From Candidatus Doudnabacteria bacterium (GTDB taxonomy: Bacteria > Patescibacteriota > Doudnabacteria > UBA920): a DNA stretch of 38,623 nucleotides. The notes under the pieces are model-generated. The model was not told the origin of the DNA. It did no database searches and worked only from the letters and a program-made list of their open reading frames with translations. A program made the translations under genes and the position numbers. The stretch is from the NCBI GenBank assembly GCA_016788665.1, contig JAEUSF010000009.1:1-38623 (forward strand), read 5' to 3'. Positions 32,267-38,623 of the stretch are shown here, piece by piece (within the stretch, counting starts at the first letter, position 1; each line of letters starts with the position of its first letter).

Positions 32267-32641
32267 TCATGCGGCCGCGTCCTTTTCTTCGCGGATCATC
32301 TGCTCGTGGCTTTTCTGCTTATGTTTTTCTTCTTTATTCTGACACTGGATGCAGAACGCCGCCCACGGAATCGCCTTCAGCCTTTTGGGACTGATGGGTT
32401 CTTGACAGTGCAGGCAAGTCCCGTACGTGCTGTCGTTGATGCGTTGGAGAGCTGACCGTACAGCCTTCAGCAATTGGGTATCGCGGTCGTGGTTGGCTCC
32501 GGCCAAATCCCGCTCTGCGGCGCTTACCACTGAGTCGATCTGGTCGGGTTCCGGCTGGATTTCCATATCGGCCCGATTGTGGAGCGATAATGCTAACTCA
32601 GCCTCTTTGGCCTTTAAGGCCTGAACATATTGTTCGGACAT
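32267..32641 (-). CDS. DksA/TraR-family C4 zinc-finger regulator
   Basis: 124 residues from the ATG at 32641. The frame is open to a GTG at 32650, but AGGTG lies 8 nt before the ATG, the right spacing for it, and abuts the GTG. The N-terminal half is an acidic coiled coil (VQALKAKEAELALSLHNR; AERDLAGANHDRDTQLLKAV). A four-Cys zinc finger (CLHC ... CIQC) follows around residues 82-106, then a charged tail. DksA/TraR proteins bind in the RNA polymerase secondary channel and tune initiation, often with ppGpp. The gene is much richer in GC than its surroundings and has a strong Shine-Dalgarno, signs of recent acquisition from a higher-GC donor; a chimeric assembly is the alternative. Confidence 0.85.
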   Translation of the reverse strand: MSEQYVQALKAKEAELALSLHNRADMEIQPEPDQIDSVVSAAERDLAGANHDRDTQLLKAVRSALQRINDSTYGTCLHCQEPISPKRLKAIPWAAFCIQCQNKEEKHKQKSHEQMIREEKDAAA

Positions 32642-32686
32642 TTCATTCACACCTCATACACAGTATAGACAAACAGGAGTAATTAC

Positions 32687-32776
32687 ATGGCAAAAACAAT
32701 CACCATTTTTCCTCCTGATTCTTATGACGAACTATACAATATAGTAAAGAAAAAAGCAAGTTTAGAACATTATTAA
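32687..32776 (+). CDS. Possible 29-residue peptide
   Basis: ATG at 32687, TAA at 32774-32776; AGGAG sits 7 nt upstream, a textbook Shine-Dalgarno. The product begins MAKTITIFPPDSYDELYN and ends KKKASLEHY. A strong hairpin with T tail follows 4 nt after the stop, so start signal, ORF and terminator make a compact unit. It is divergent from the dksA-type gene. No family recognised; it may be a remnant of a longer antitoxin-like protein or a genuine small protein. Confidence 0.4.
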   Translation: MAKTITIFPPDSYDELYNIVKKKASLEHY

Positions 32777-32780
32777 GAAC

Positions 32781-32817
32781 AAGTCATCATTGCGCCGCAC
32801 AATGGTGACTTTTGTTA
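32781..32817 (+). terminator. Terminator after the 29-residue ORF
   Basis: AAGTCATCATTG, 7-nt loop, CAATGGTGACTT: a 12-bp stem with one G-T pair, followed by TTGTT. It also separates the divergent island from the 3' end of recG at 32838. Confidence 0.7.
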
Positions 32818-32837
32818 TAAAGGTATAATTTATTTAG

Positions 32838-34925
32838 TTATTCAAAATGTACCCGTTCCTTTTCTATTTTTTCCTCAAGGTTTGGGTGGTTTTTTAAGTA
32901 TGGGTCTTCGTTTAAAAGCTTTTTGGCCTCTGCCCTGGCTTTGGGTATAAGCTCTACATAGTCAGGGTTAAAGAACTTATAGTTTTTGCCCGACTGTTCG
33001 CTGCCAAAAAGCGTGCCAAAGCCTCTAAGTTTCAAGTCCATTTCGGCAAGCTCAAAGCCGTCGTTGGTTTTGCAGAATACTTCCAGGCGTTTTAGGCTTG
33101 AGTTTTCTGGTATGACTGAGGTGTCTTGGGTAATTTGGGGGCTTGGGAACAGAAGGCAATAAGATTGGTGTTCGCTGCGGCCTACGCGGCCACGGAATTG
33201 GTGAAGTTGTGAAAGACCAAACCTTTCAGCGCCTTCTATTACCATGACCGAAGCGTTGGGTACGTCTACGCCGACTTCTACGACCGAAGTAGAAACTAAA
33301 ATCTGGATTTTATTTTGCAAAAAATCTGACATGACTTTTTCTTTTTCGGTTGATTTAAGTTTTCCATGCAGGAGTCCTATTTGGTAGTTTGAAAATATCT
33401 TTTTTAAGTTCTCTGCTTCCAGCTTGGCAGACTTTATGCTTAACGTTTCGCTTTCTTCTATAAGCGGAGTTATAACAAAAGCCTGGCGGCCTTTTTTTAT
33501 TTCTTGTGCTAGAAATTGATAGGCTTTTTGTCTTCCTCTTTCGCTGACAAGTTTTGTGGTAATTGGCTTTCTGCCTTGTGGTTTCTGTCTAATTTGTGAA
33601 ATTTCCAGTTCACCTACCATAGCGAGTTTTAAAGTGCGGGGGATAGGTGTTGCGGTTAAGGATAAAAGGTGCGGAACTTTTTTTTGGTTATTTATTAGAG
33701 TTGAGCGTTGTTGTACGCCAAAACGGTGTTGTTCGTCTATTATGACTAAGCTCAAATTTTTTAAATTTACATTTTTTTCCAAAAGGGCGTGAGTGCCAAT
33801 GTATATGCCGGGCATGCCTTCGCTGGCTAGGGAGAGGAGTTTCTTTTTTTCTAAAGTACCTTGGTTGGTTTCAGAAAAGTTTGAAGTAAGCAGACAGAGA
33901 TTTATTTGTTGTTTTTTATGCATAAAAGAACCTAGAAATTTTTTTGCGCTTTCCATATGCTGTCTGGCCAAAATTTCGGTAGGGGCTAAAAATGCGACTT
34001 GGTATTTTTCAAATACGCAGGCAATAGCGGCTATAAGTGCTACTAAAGTTTTTCCACTCCCAACGTCGCCTTCCAGCAGGCGGTTCATTGGGCTAGTAGA
34101 ATTTAAACTTTCAAATATTTCTAAGTAAGCTTTTGTTTGTTCGTCGGTAAGTTTAAAAGGGAGTGAATTTGTAAAACTGTTTATAAGGTCCGTGTCATGA
34201 GGAATTCTATAAAAGCCTTTTTTCTGAATTTCTGTTCTAGACCTTTGTGCAATTAGTTGATTTATAAAAATTTCTTCAAAGTCCAGTCTCTTTTGTGAGT
34301 TTTGAACATCTTGCGGCGTAACGGGAAAGTGGCTGAGGCTTATGGCCTCGCTTATTGGAAGAAGGTTTTGTGAGCTAAGTACGGCGCTGGGTAAAGTTTC
34401 GGGGATTTCGTTTTTGAACTTTAATACTTCTTTAATTGCGTTGCGTACTGTTCTCGGGTACAGGCTTTGGGTTAGGTGGTAAACAGGAACCAGCCGGGCG
34501 GTATGAACTGGAAAGGCGCTTACTTTTTCGTATAGCGGGTTAGTTAGTTGCAGTAGATTGTTAAAACGGCTGGCTTCGCCGCTTAAAAATATTTCGTCGC
34601 CAGTTTTTAGGGTTTTGGCCAGGTAGCCTTGGTTAAACCAAACGACTTTTAAATTACCCGTCTCGTCTGAGACAACGGCTTCTGCAATGGACATGCGGCT
34701 TTTAAAAGAGAACCTTGCTCCTATTGAATTTATTTTTACCTTTAGGCTAACGCTTTCGCCCGCTTTAAGTTCTCTAATTGTGGTTGTTTTGGAAAAATCT
34801 AAGTAGCGGTAAGGAAAAAACAAAAGCAGGTCTTGAATTGTAGAAATTCCCAATTTTTTAAAAGCCGCTATTTGCGGCTTGGTGAGTTTTAAAAGTTTGG
34901 AAATGGTTAGGGCAGTTGCCGGCAT
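32838..34925 (-). CDS. recG: ATP-dependent DNA helicase RecG
   Basis: Superfamily 2 helicase that reverses stalled forks and processes branched DNA. 695 residues, normal for RecG. Order: N-terminal wedge/OB domain (about 60-165; LLFFPYRYLDFS lead), helicase motif I GDVGSGKTLVA at about 290, motif Ia FLAPTEILARQH, motif II IIDEQHRFGVQQR, motif III LLSLTATPIPRTL, then motifs IV-VI with LLHGKLKSTEKE, VSTSVVEVGVDVPNA and QLHQFRGRVGRSEHQS, and the RecG end with LRGFGTLFGSEQSG. It follows tRNA-Arg(CCG) by 11 nt on the same strand and may be co-transcribed with it. Identification is firm. Confidence 0.96.
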   Translation of the reverse strand: MPATALTISKLLKLTKPQIAAFKKLGISTIQDLLLFFPYRYLDFSKTTTIRELKAGESVSLKVKINSIGARFSFKSRMSIAEAVVSDETGNLKVVWFNQGYLAKTLKTGDEIFLSGEASRFNNLLQLTNPLYEKVSAFPVHTARLVPVYHLTQSLYPRTVRNAIKEVLKFKNEIPETLPSAVLSSQNLLPISEAISLSHFPVTPQDVQNSQKRLDFEEIFINQLIAQRSRTEIQKKGFYRIPHDTDLINSFTNSLPFKLTDEQTKAYLEIFESLNSTSPMNRLLEGDVGSGKTLVALIAAIACVFEKYQVAFLAPTEILARQHMESAKKFLGSFMHKKQQINLCLLTSNFSETNQGTLEKKKLLSLASEGMPGIYIGTHALLEKNVNLKNLSLVIIDEQHRFGVQQRSTLINNQKKVPHLLSLTATPIPRTLKLAMVGELEISQIRQKPQGRKPITTKLVSERGRQKAYQFLAQEIKKGRQAFVITPLIEESETLSIKSAKLEAENLKKIFSNYQIGLLHGKLKSTEKEKVMSDFLQNKIQILVSTSVVEVGVDVPNASVMVIEGAERFGLSQLHQFRGRVGRSEHQSYCLLFPSPQITQDTSVIPENSSLKRLEVFCKTNDGFELAEMDLKLRGFGTLFGSEQSGKNYKFFNPDYVELIPKARAEAKKLLNEDPYLKNHPNLEEKIEKERVHFE

Positions 34926-34936
34926 ATAGGTTTTCG

Positions 34937-35013
34937 TGGTGCTCCCGGGAGGACTCGAACCTCCGGCCTTTCCCTTCGGAGGGGAACGCTCTAATCCACT
35001 GAGCTACGGAAGC
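34937..35013 (-). tRNA. tRNA-Arg(CCG)
   Basis: 77 nt with the CCA end encoded (TGG at the plus-strand left edge). Acceptor GCTTCCG pairs with CGGGAGC; D stem GCTC/GAGC; anticodon stem TTCCC/GGGAA around CTCCGAA gives anticodon CCG; T arm GGAGG-TTCGAGT-CCTCC. It lies 5 nt after the upstream membrane-protein gene and 11 nt before recG on the same strand, so it is probably cut from a longer transcript. Confidence 0.96.
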
Positions 35014-35018
35014 TGGGT

Positions 35019-35492
35019 TTAGAATTTAAAAATATGCATGACTTTTTGAGCAAAAGTCTCGTGGATTTTTTGCGGATGTTCTGGTAAGTGCTGGAGTAAA
35101 AGCTGCCTTACTTCTTCCGGGTCCTGTTCTTCAAGTTCTATTATAATTAAGTTATTAAAAAATGTTGTAGTTTCCAGATTGAGGGTTTTGTGGTTTGGGT
35201 TATTTACCACCCAAAAACTTTTTAAATGTTTGTAAATAAACATCATATTGCCGAAGCGTATATGGTTATTGTTTATTTCCACCTCAACTAGGCCGGGCGT
35301 CTGGCGTGAGAAAAACACTATCATGCCTGTTACTATGCCCATAGTTACGGCTGCAAAATAGTCGCCCGTAACAACAAAAAAACCAATTATTAAAATTGCC
35401 GTGGCTACTAGGGTGGTGTACCAGGCTAAATTTTTCTCGTAGTGTTTAAATTCCGGCGCTTCCCAAACTAAAGTTTTGTTTTGGTTAGGCAT
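35019..35492 (-). CDS. Small membrane protein with a PH-like soluble domain
   Basis: 157 residues. The N-terminus LVWEAPEFKHYEKNLAWY precedes two close membrane helices at about 26-62 (TTLVATAILIIGFFVV and FAAVTMGIVTGMIVFF). The C-terminal part (VEVEINNNHIRFGNMMFIYKHLKSFWVV, here from about 70) is beta-rich like bacterial PH-type domains, and ends with a helix. Similar two-helix proteins with a W-E-A-P-E start are frequent in Patescibacteria, without known function. Divergent or separate from its neighbours; a tRNA gene follows 5 nt later. Confidence 0.65.
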   Translation of the reverse strand: MPNQNKTLVWEAPEFKHYEKNLAWYTTLVATAILIIGFFVVTGDYFAAVTMGIVTGMIVFFSRQTPGLVEVEINNNHIRFGNMMFIYKHLKSFWVVNNPNHKTLNLETTTFFNNLIIIELEEQDPEEVRQLLLQHLPEHPQKIHETFAQKVMHIFKF

Positions 35493-35612
35493 TTTATTTT
35501 TTTATAATAATCTTGTACCTTTTCTGCTTTCTAACTCTACACACGGTGGGTTCTTCGGATCCAGCAACTATCTTTTTGCTTTCTGTTGGCCACGGGTAGA
35601 TTTGGTGAAGTC

Positions 35613-35702
<90 letters not shown>

Positions 35703-35809
35703 AATATTTTAAAGGCCATTTAATTTTATAAGAATTTTAGTGCCGAATTCTCATAAATAAGTACTAGGTTAACCGTGTATTATTGTAACATTTTTGGTCC
35801 TAAAAAACA

Positions 35810-35841
35810 AAACGACCGCTCTCTAGAATGCGGTCGTTTTT
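35810..35841 (-). terminator. Terminator downstream of the sigma/anti-sigma pair
   Basis: AAACGACCGC, 10-nt loop, GCGGTCGTTT. Read on the minus strand the stem is followed by TGTTTTTT. It lies about 130 nt past the stop of the DUF5667-like gene. Confidence 0.8.
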
Positions 35842-35972
35842 AAAGGCCAAATAACTTTTGCTTTTGGCTTTGTGTTTTTAGGGTTTAACCCTTGGTTTCA
35901 AGACATCCTTGCGGATTGTTGTCCTGATTTGGCCAAAGAATATTTCTTTGGCCTATCAAGATGCAATCTTGG
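35842..35972. other. Trailer with extra hairpins, no gene
   Basis: GGCCAAAGAA/TTCTTTGGCC (35931-35953, perfect 10-bp stem, 3-nt loop) and CAAGAT/ATCTTG (35957-35971) lie between the DUF5667-like stop and the terminator. No T tracts follow them, so they may stabilise the mRNA 3' end. Confidence 0.45.
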
Positions 35973-37157
35973 TTATGGGCTATATTGAGGATTTGGATTT
36001 TCTATAATAAAGCTTCCTAGGCGGGGTTTTTCCGGGGTGGGGACGTGCTCGTCTTGGGCCTGGACAGGCTTGGTACTGGTGGAAGTAGTTAAGTCGGTCT
36101 GAGTTGGTAACGTGGTGGTAGAGCTGCCCTGCACATCTCCTGGTTCTTCCGGATTTAGTATGATTATGCTGGCTGCTACTATTTGGTCTTGGTCGTCTTT
36201 TGTTCCGGTAATTTTTACCTTAGTGTCTTTGGTAAGACTGGCGGGTTCAAGTTTTTTTCCGCTGGAGTCTTGAACTTGAGTTGTAGCTGAAATTTGGAAA
36301 GTTACCTTTTCTACAGTGATTTGAGATTTTTCGAACTTAGTTATGTCGCCTAATATGACAACAGAATTCGGGTCAGAAGTTAAATCGGCTAGTGAAATTG
36401 GGTCTTGAGTTGCACCTGCCACTGCTAAGTAATTTTTGATTTGGTTAGCTTGATTGGCGGCAAGTTTGGAAGCATCTTTAACTCCGCTGGCTGCAAGTTT
36501 AACCTCTTCGTCTTCAGAGGAAGTTTTTTGAATGAAATCGTTTTGCTTTTTGGCAAAATCTTCAAGTTGGTTTGCAAGGGGAAGGTTGCTAGATTTTAAA
36601 GGTGTGTTTATTGCAACTTGCTTTAAACTTTCGGCAGCGATTTGGGTTTGATTTTTAAGCTCTTGGAAGGCGGCAATTTCTTGTTCTTTGTTGCGTGAAG
36701 GATTTTTTAAAACACTTTCTGCTTCGGTTAGCCTACTGTTTGCATAGCGGAGTTGGAGTTCGGCTTTGGCAGTGTCGCTCATGACAAATATGAGACGTAC
36801 ATTTTCGGCTGTTCTTTTAACTGAAAATAAGGTTTGCCCCGGAGTGCTTTTAAAGGCTTGCACAGCTCCTGCGGAAACTAGGGTGAGAAGTAAAAGGAAG
36901 GCGGTGCTGCCGGCGGCAAGGCGTGAAATATGTAAAAATGGGAACCAAATTTTCTGCTTGGCCTGGGTTAATATGTATTTTCTTCTCATAACAGGGGTGG
37001 GAGGGAGGTTTTTGGGTATGTGTGCGAGTGAAAGGTAGGTGCTTAGCAGGGTATTTAGTTCTTCGCGTTCTTTAAGCGGCACGTTCAACAGAACCTCGCT
37101 TTTGCTAAGGCCTTTTTTCAACATTTTTATGGAATTGTCTAAAATTTCTGGGTTCAT
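35973..37157 (-). CDS. DUF5667-like membrane protein, likely anti-sigma factor
   Basis: 394 residues. A short cytosolic part (about 1-80) with helices that could hold the sigma factor is followed by one membrane helix at about 84-105 (AAGSTAFLLLLTLVSAG), and then by an exterior DUF5667-type domain (TPGQTLFSVKRTAENVRL; helical, Ala/Lys/Gln-rich). A second exterior beta-rich part (VVILGDITKFEKSQITVEK; DUF5666-like) and a Thr/Pro-rich tail follow. The start overlaps the stop of the sigma-factor gene by 4 nt, the usual coupling of ECF sigma and anti-sigma genes. Regulation of the sigma factor by an envelope signal is inferred from this coupling. Confidence 0.75.
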   Translation of the reverse strand: MNPEILDNSIKMLKKGLSKSEVLLNVPLKEREELNTLLSTYLSLAHIPKNLPPTPVMRRKYILTQAKQKIWFPFLHISRLAAGSTAFLLLLTLVSAGAVQAFKSTPGQTLFSVKRTAENVRLIFVMSDTAKAELQLRYANSRLTEAESVLKNPSRNKEQEIAAFQELKNQTQIAAESLKQVAINTPLKSSNLPLANQLEDFAKKQNDFIQKTSSEDEEVKLAASGVKDASKLAANQANQIKNYLAVAGATQDPISLADLTSDPNSVVILGDITKFEKSQITVEKVTFQISATTQVQDSSGKKLEPASLTKDTKVKITGTKDDQDQIVAASIIILNPEEPGDVQGSSTTTLPTQTDLTTSTSTKPVQAQDEHVPTPEKPRLGSFIIENPNPQYSP

Positions 37158-37732
37158 TGTTGGTTTGGTGCCAATTTTTGTAATTTTGCAATTGCTCTGT
37201 GTTGTATAACTCTCACCGCACCCTCCGACTTACTTAGGAGTTTAGCTATGGTGGAGTTTTCCAAATCTTCAAAAAACTTCATCTTAAGTACTGCTTGTTC
37301 GTCTGAGGAAAGCTGTTTTAAAAGCTTTAGTATATTCTTTTGGTCTTGCTCTAGAATTAAAACGTCAATAATCCCAGACTCGTATTCTAAAGTATTTTCT
37401 ACGTCTTCAAGGGCTACCGTTAGCTTTTGTTTTCTGTAGTGGTCTATAACTAGATTTCTGGCAATTTGGTAAAGCCAGCCCTCAAAGGCACCGGGTTGGT
37501 CTAGGGAGGTAATTTTGGAATAAACTTTAATAAAAACTTCTTCTGTTATATCTTCGGCGGTTTCTTTGTGTCCGACACGGTAATATACAAATCGGTAAAT
37601 TTTTGTGAAGTAAAGTTCGTAAAGCTTACCAAAGGCCCCGTCTTCTCCCTTTTTTATAAGGCTGAGAAGATTTATAAGGTTTTCCTGGTTTCTTTCCGAA
37701 CCTTCATATTTTAAGACGTTATAGGTTTCCAT
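37154..37732 (-). CDS. ECF-type RNA polymerase sigma factor
   Basis: 192 residues. Region 2 (FGKLYELYFTKIYRFVYYR, TAEDITEEVFIKVY, AFEGWLYQIARNLVIDHYR) binds core polymerase and the -10 box; region 4 (LSSDEQAVLKMKFFEDL, IAKLLSKSEGAVRVIQHRA) is the helix-turn-helix for the -35 box. Regions 1 and 3 are absent, as in group 4 (ECF) factors. It is followed by a membrane-anchored partner with a 4-nt overlap. Two tandem extended -10 boxes lie upstream. Its regulon is unknown. Confidence 0.92.
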   Translation of the reverse strand: METYNVLKYEGSERNQENLINLLSLIKKGEDGAFGKLYELYFTKIYRFVYYRVGHKETAEDITEEVFIKVYSKITSLDQPGAFEGWLYQIARNLVIDHYRKQKLTVALEDVENTLEYESGIIDVLILEQDQKNILKLLKQLSSDEQAVLKMKFFEDLENSTIAKLLSKSEGAVRVIQHRAIAKLQKLAPNQQ

Positions 37733-37793
37733 TTGTTACAATAGGCTGTTTTAGCTATTTTGAATTATCTGGTTTGGCTGCAAATTACACAAT

Positions 37794-37811
37794 ATTATAG
37801 CAATTATAGCA
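37794..37811 (-). promoter_or_regulatory. Two tandem extended -10 boxes before the sigma gene
   Basis: On the minus strand TGCTATAAT occurs twice, 9 nt apart, each a TGN-TATAAT. Both would give leaders of about 60 nt. No good -35 box is seen. The exact 9-nt duplication could set up two alternative start points. Confidence 0.55.
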
Positions 37812-37855
37812 AAAAATTGGCTTTTGGTTTGGACCCTGTATTTAGCAGGTTTGAA

Positions 37856-37895
37856 ACAAACAAATACACCACTTTTAAGTGGTGTATTTGTTTGT
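37856..37895 (-). terminator. Terminator downstream of tRNA-Ser(GCU)
   Basis: Two 19-nt arms, ACAAACAAATACACCACTT and its exact inverse, with a 2-nt centre. On the minus strand the stem is followed by TTTC and its own lower part is T-rich. It touches the CCA end of the tRNA. Confidence 0.8.
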
Positions 37896-37987
37896 GGCGG
37901 AGAGAGTGGGATTCGAACCCACGGTCCCGTTTTTGACGGGACAACTCCTTAGCACGGAGCCGCTTTCGACCACTCAGCCATCTCTCC
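37895..37987 (-). tRNA. tRNA-Ser(GCU)
   Basis: 93 nt with encoded CCA. Acceptor GGAGAGA/TCTCTCC; anticodon loop GTGCTAA in a GCTCC/GGAGT stem gives GCU; long type II variable arm (GTCCCGTCAAAAACGGGAC); T arm GTGGG-TTCGAAT-CCCAC. Confidence 0.96.
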
Positions 37988-38022
37988 AGTTGTAATTTAA
38001 CCTTAATATTTTATCAAATTTT

Positions 38023-38623
38023 TTAATCTCTGGCAACGGCTAGGCACCAGACTTCCGAGGCGCCATTTTTTTTAAGGATTTTTGTCGCTTCTAAAATTGT
38101 ACTGCCTGTAGTTACGACGTCGTCAATTAGAATAAAATTTTGCCCAGAAATTTGGGTTTTGTCCGCTAGCTGAAATGCGGATTGTACATTTGCTTCACGA
38201 GCTTCCTTTTTTAAGTCTTTTTGTGTTTTGGTAAATTTAGCACGAACGAGCGTGGGCTCGTAATGCACGGGCAGATGCTTTTGTATTTCTAGGCCTAAGA
38301 GTTCTGTTTGGTTAAAACCTCGCCAATTTTGGCGCATCCAGTGAAGAGGGATGGGTGTTAGGGTGTACTGTTTAGTTAGAAATGGAAAGTTGTTTTTTAG
38401 GTGTTCCGCTAATATTTTTCCTAATGTTGAATATATTTTTTTTACAAAATAATACTTTCCGGTAATTATTAATTCGGCAACTTTTTTATCGCGGTAGTCG
38501 AGCAAGGTTATGAGTCCTTCGGGAGAATTTTTGTTTTTACAGGTAAGGTGGGTGAGTCCGGACGGGCTTGGTTTTTTGCACATAATGCAAACTTGCTTGG
38601 ACTTTGTTAAAGAGTTTTCGCAG
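38023..38623 (-). CDS. comF: ComF-family phosphoribosyltransferase-like protein, partial
   Basis: The frame stays open through the right edge of the window, so the N-terminus is missing. An internal ATG at 38583 exists, but the residues before it (CENSLTKSKQVCIMCKKP) carry the Cys residues of the ComF zinc finger (with Cys in LTCKNKN), so that ATG is not the start. The body is a type I phosphoribosyltransferase fold with the PRPP loop FILIDDVVTTGST near the end and the ComF block LTPIPLHWMRQNWRGFNQTELL. ComFC supports uptake and handling of single-stranded DNA in competent bacteria. Its presence fits natural transformation, along with RadA here. Confidence 0.9.
   Translation of the reverse strand, partial: CENSLTKSKQVCIMCKKPSPSGLTHLTCKNKNSPEGLITLLDYRDKKVAELIITGKYYFVKKIYSTLGKILAEHLKNNFPFLTKQYTLTPIPLHWMRQNWRGFNQTELLGLEIQKHLPVHYEPTLVRAKFTKTQKDLKKEAREANVQSAFQLADKTQISGQNFILIDDVVTTGSTILEATKILKKNGASEVWCLAVARD

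Overview
The window looks like a chromosomal segment of a Candidate Phyla Radiation (Patescibacteria) bacterium. This is inferred from gene content and not from a marker tree. The signs are low-to-medium GC, frequent lack of Shine-Dalgarno sequences, a type IV secretion (T4SS)-like locus with a PrgI-family protein, a TraC-like protein and a VirB4 ATPase, small GxxExxY and four-helix-bundle (23S intervening-sequence type) genes, and an ECF sigma / DUF5667-like pair. TGA ends several genes (argS, for example), so the standard bacterial code applies and the TGA=Gly lineages are unlikely.

Layout. 1-6 kb: argS, ileS and recO. 6-9.3 kb: an envelope protein with DUF11-like repeats, then a convergent LysM/CHAP cell-wall protein. 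9.4-13.2 kb: a UvrD/PcrA helicase, rsmA and a convergent DUF192 protein. 13.2-30.4 kb: the T4SS-like locus, with two secreted or anchored proteins, a very large VirB6/TrbL-like membrane protein, two cytosolic unknowns, PrgI, TraC-like, VirB4, a long low-complexity membrane protein and a membrane-anchored beta-propeller. No coupling ATPase, relaxase or pilin was seen. 30.4-31.8 kb: radA. 31.9-32.8 kb: a GC-rich island with a dksA/traR-type gene, two tiny ORFs and a strongly structured stretch that may be an RNA. 32.8-38.6 kb, minus strand: recG, tRNA-Arg(CCG), a membrane protein, tRNA-Ser(UGA), an anti-sigma-like protein with its ECF sigma factor, tRNA-Ser(GCU) and a comF gene cut by the window edge.

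The most unusual aspect is the number of small repeat families and where they sit. Nearly every gap in the T4SS-like locus holds a different family, usually starting on or just after the upstream stop codon: a 40-bp perfect palindrome, a 9-nt periodic array, inverted arrays of 7-nt units around the four-helix-bundle gene and again around an empty 120-nt core, and near-perfect inverted repeats around the GxxExxY gene with a geneless sister element one gene later. Related palindromes lie in frame inside argS, ileS (two copies in opposite orientation) and rsmA, where they encode inserted peptides; radA carries the 7-nt repeat. This resembles the Rickettsia palindromic elements that invade coding sequence. 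Two genes (uvrD, prgI) appear to be transcribed as leaderless mRNAs.
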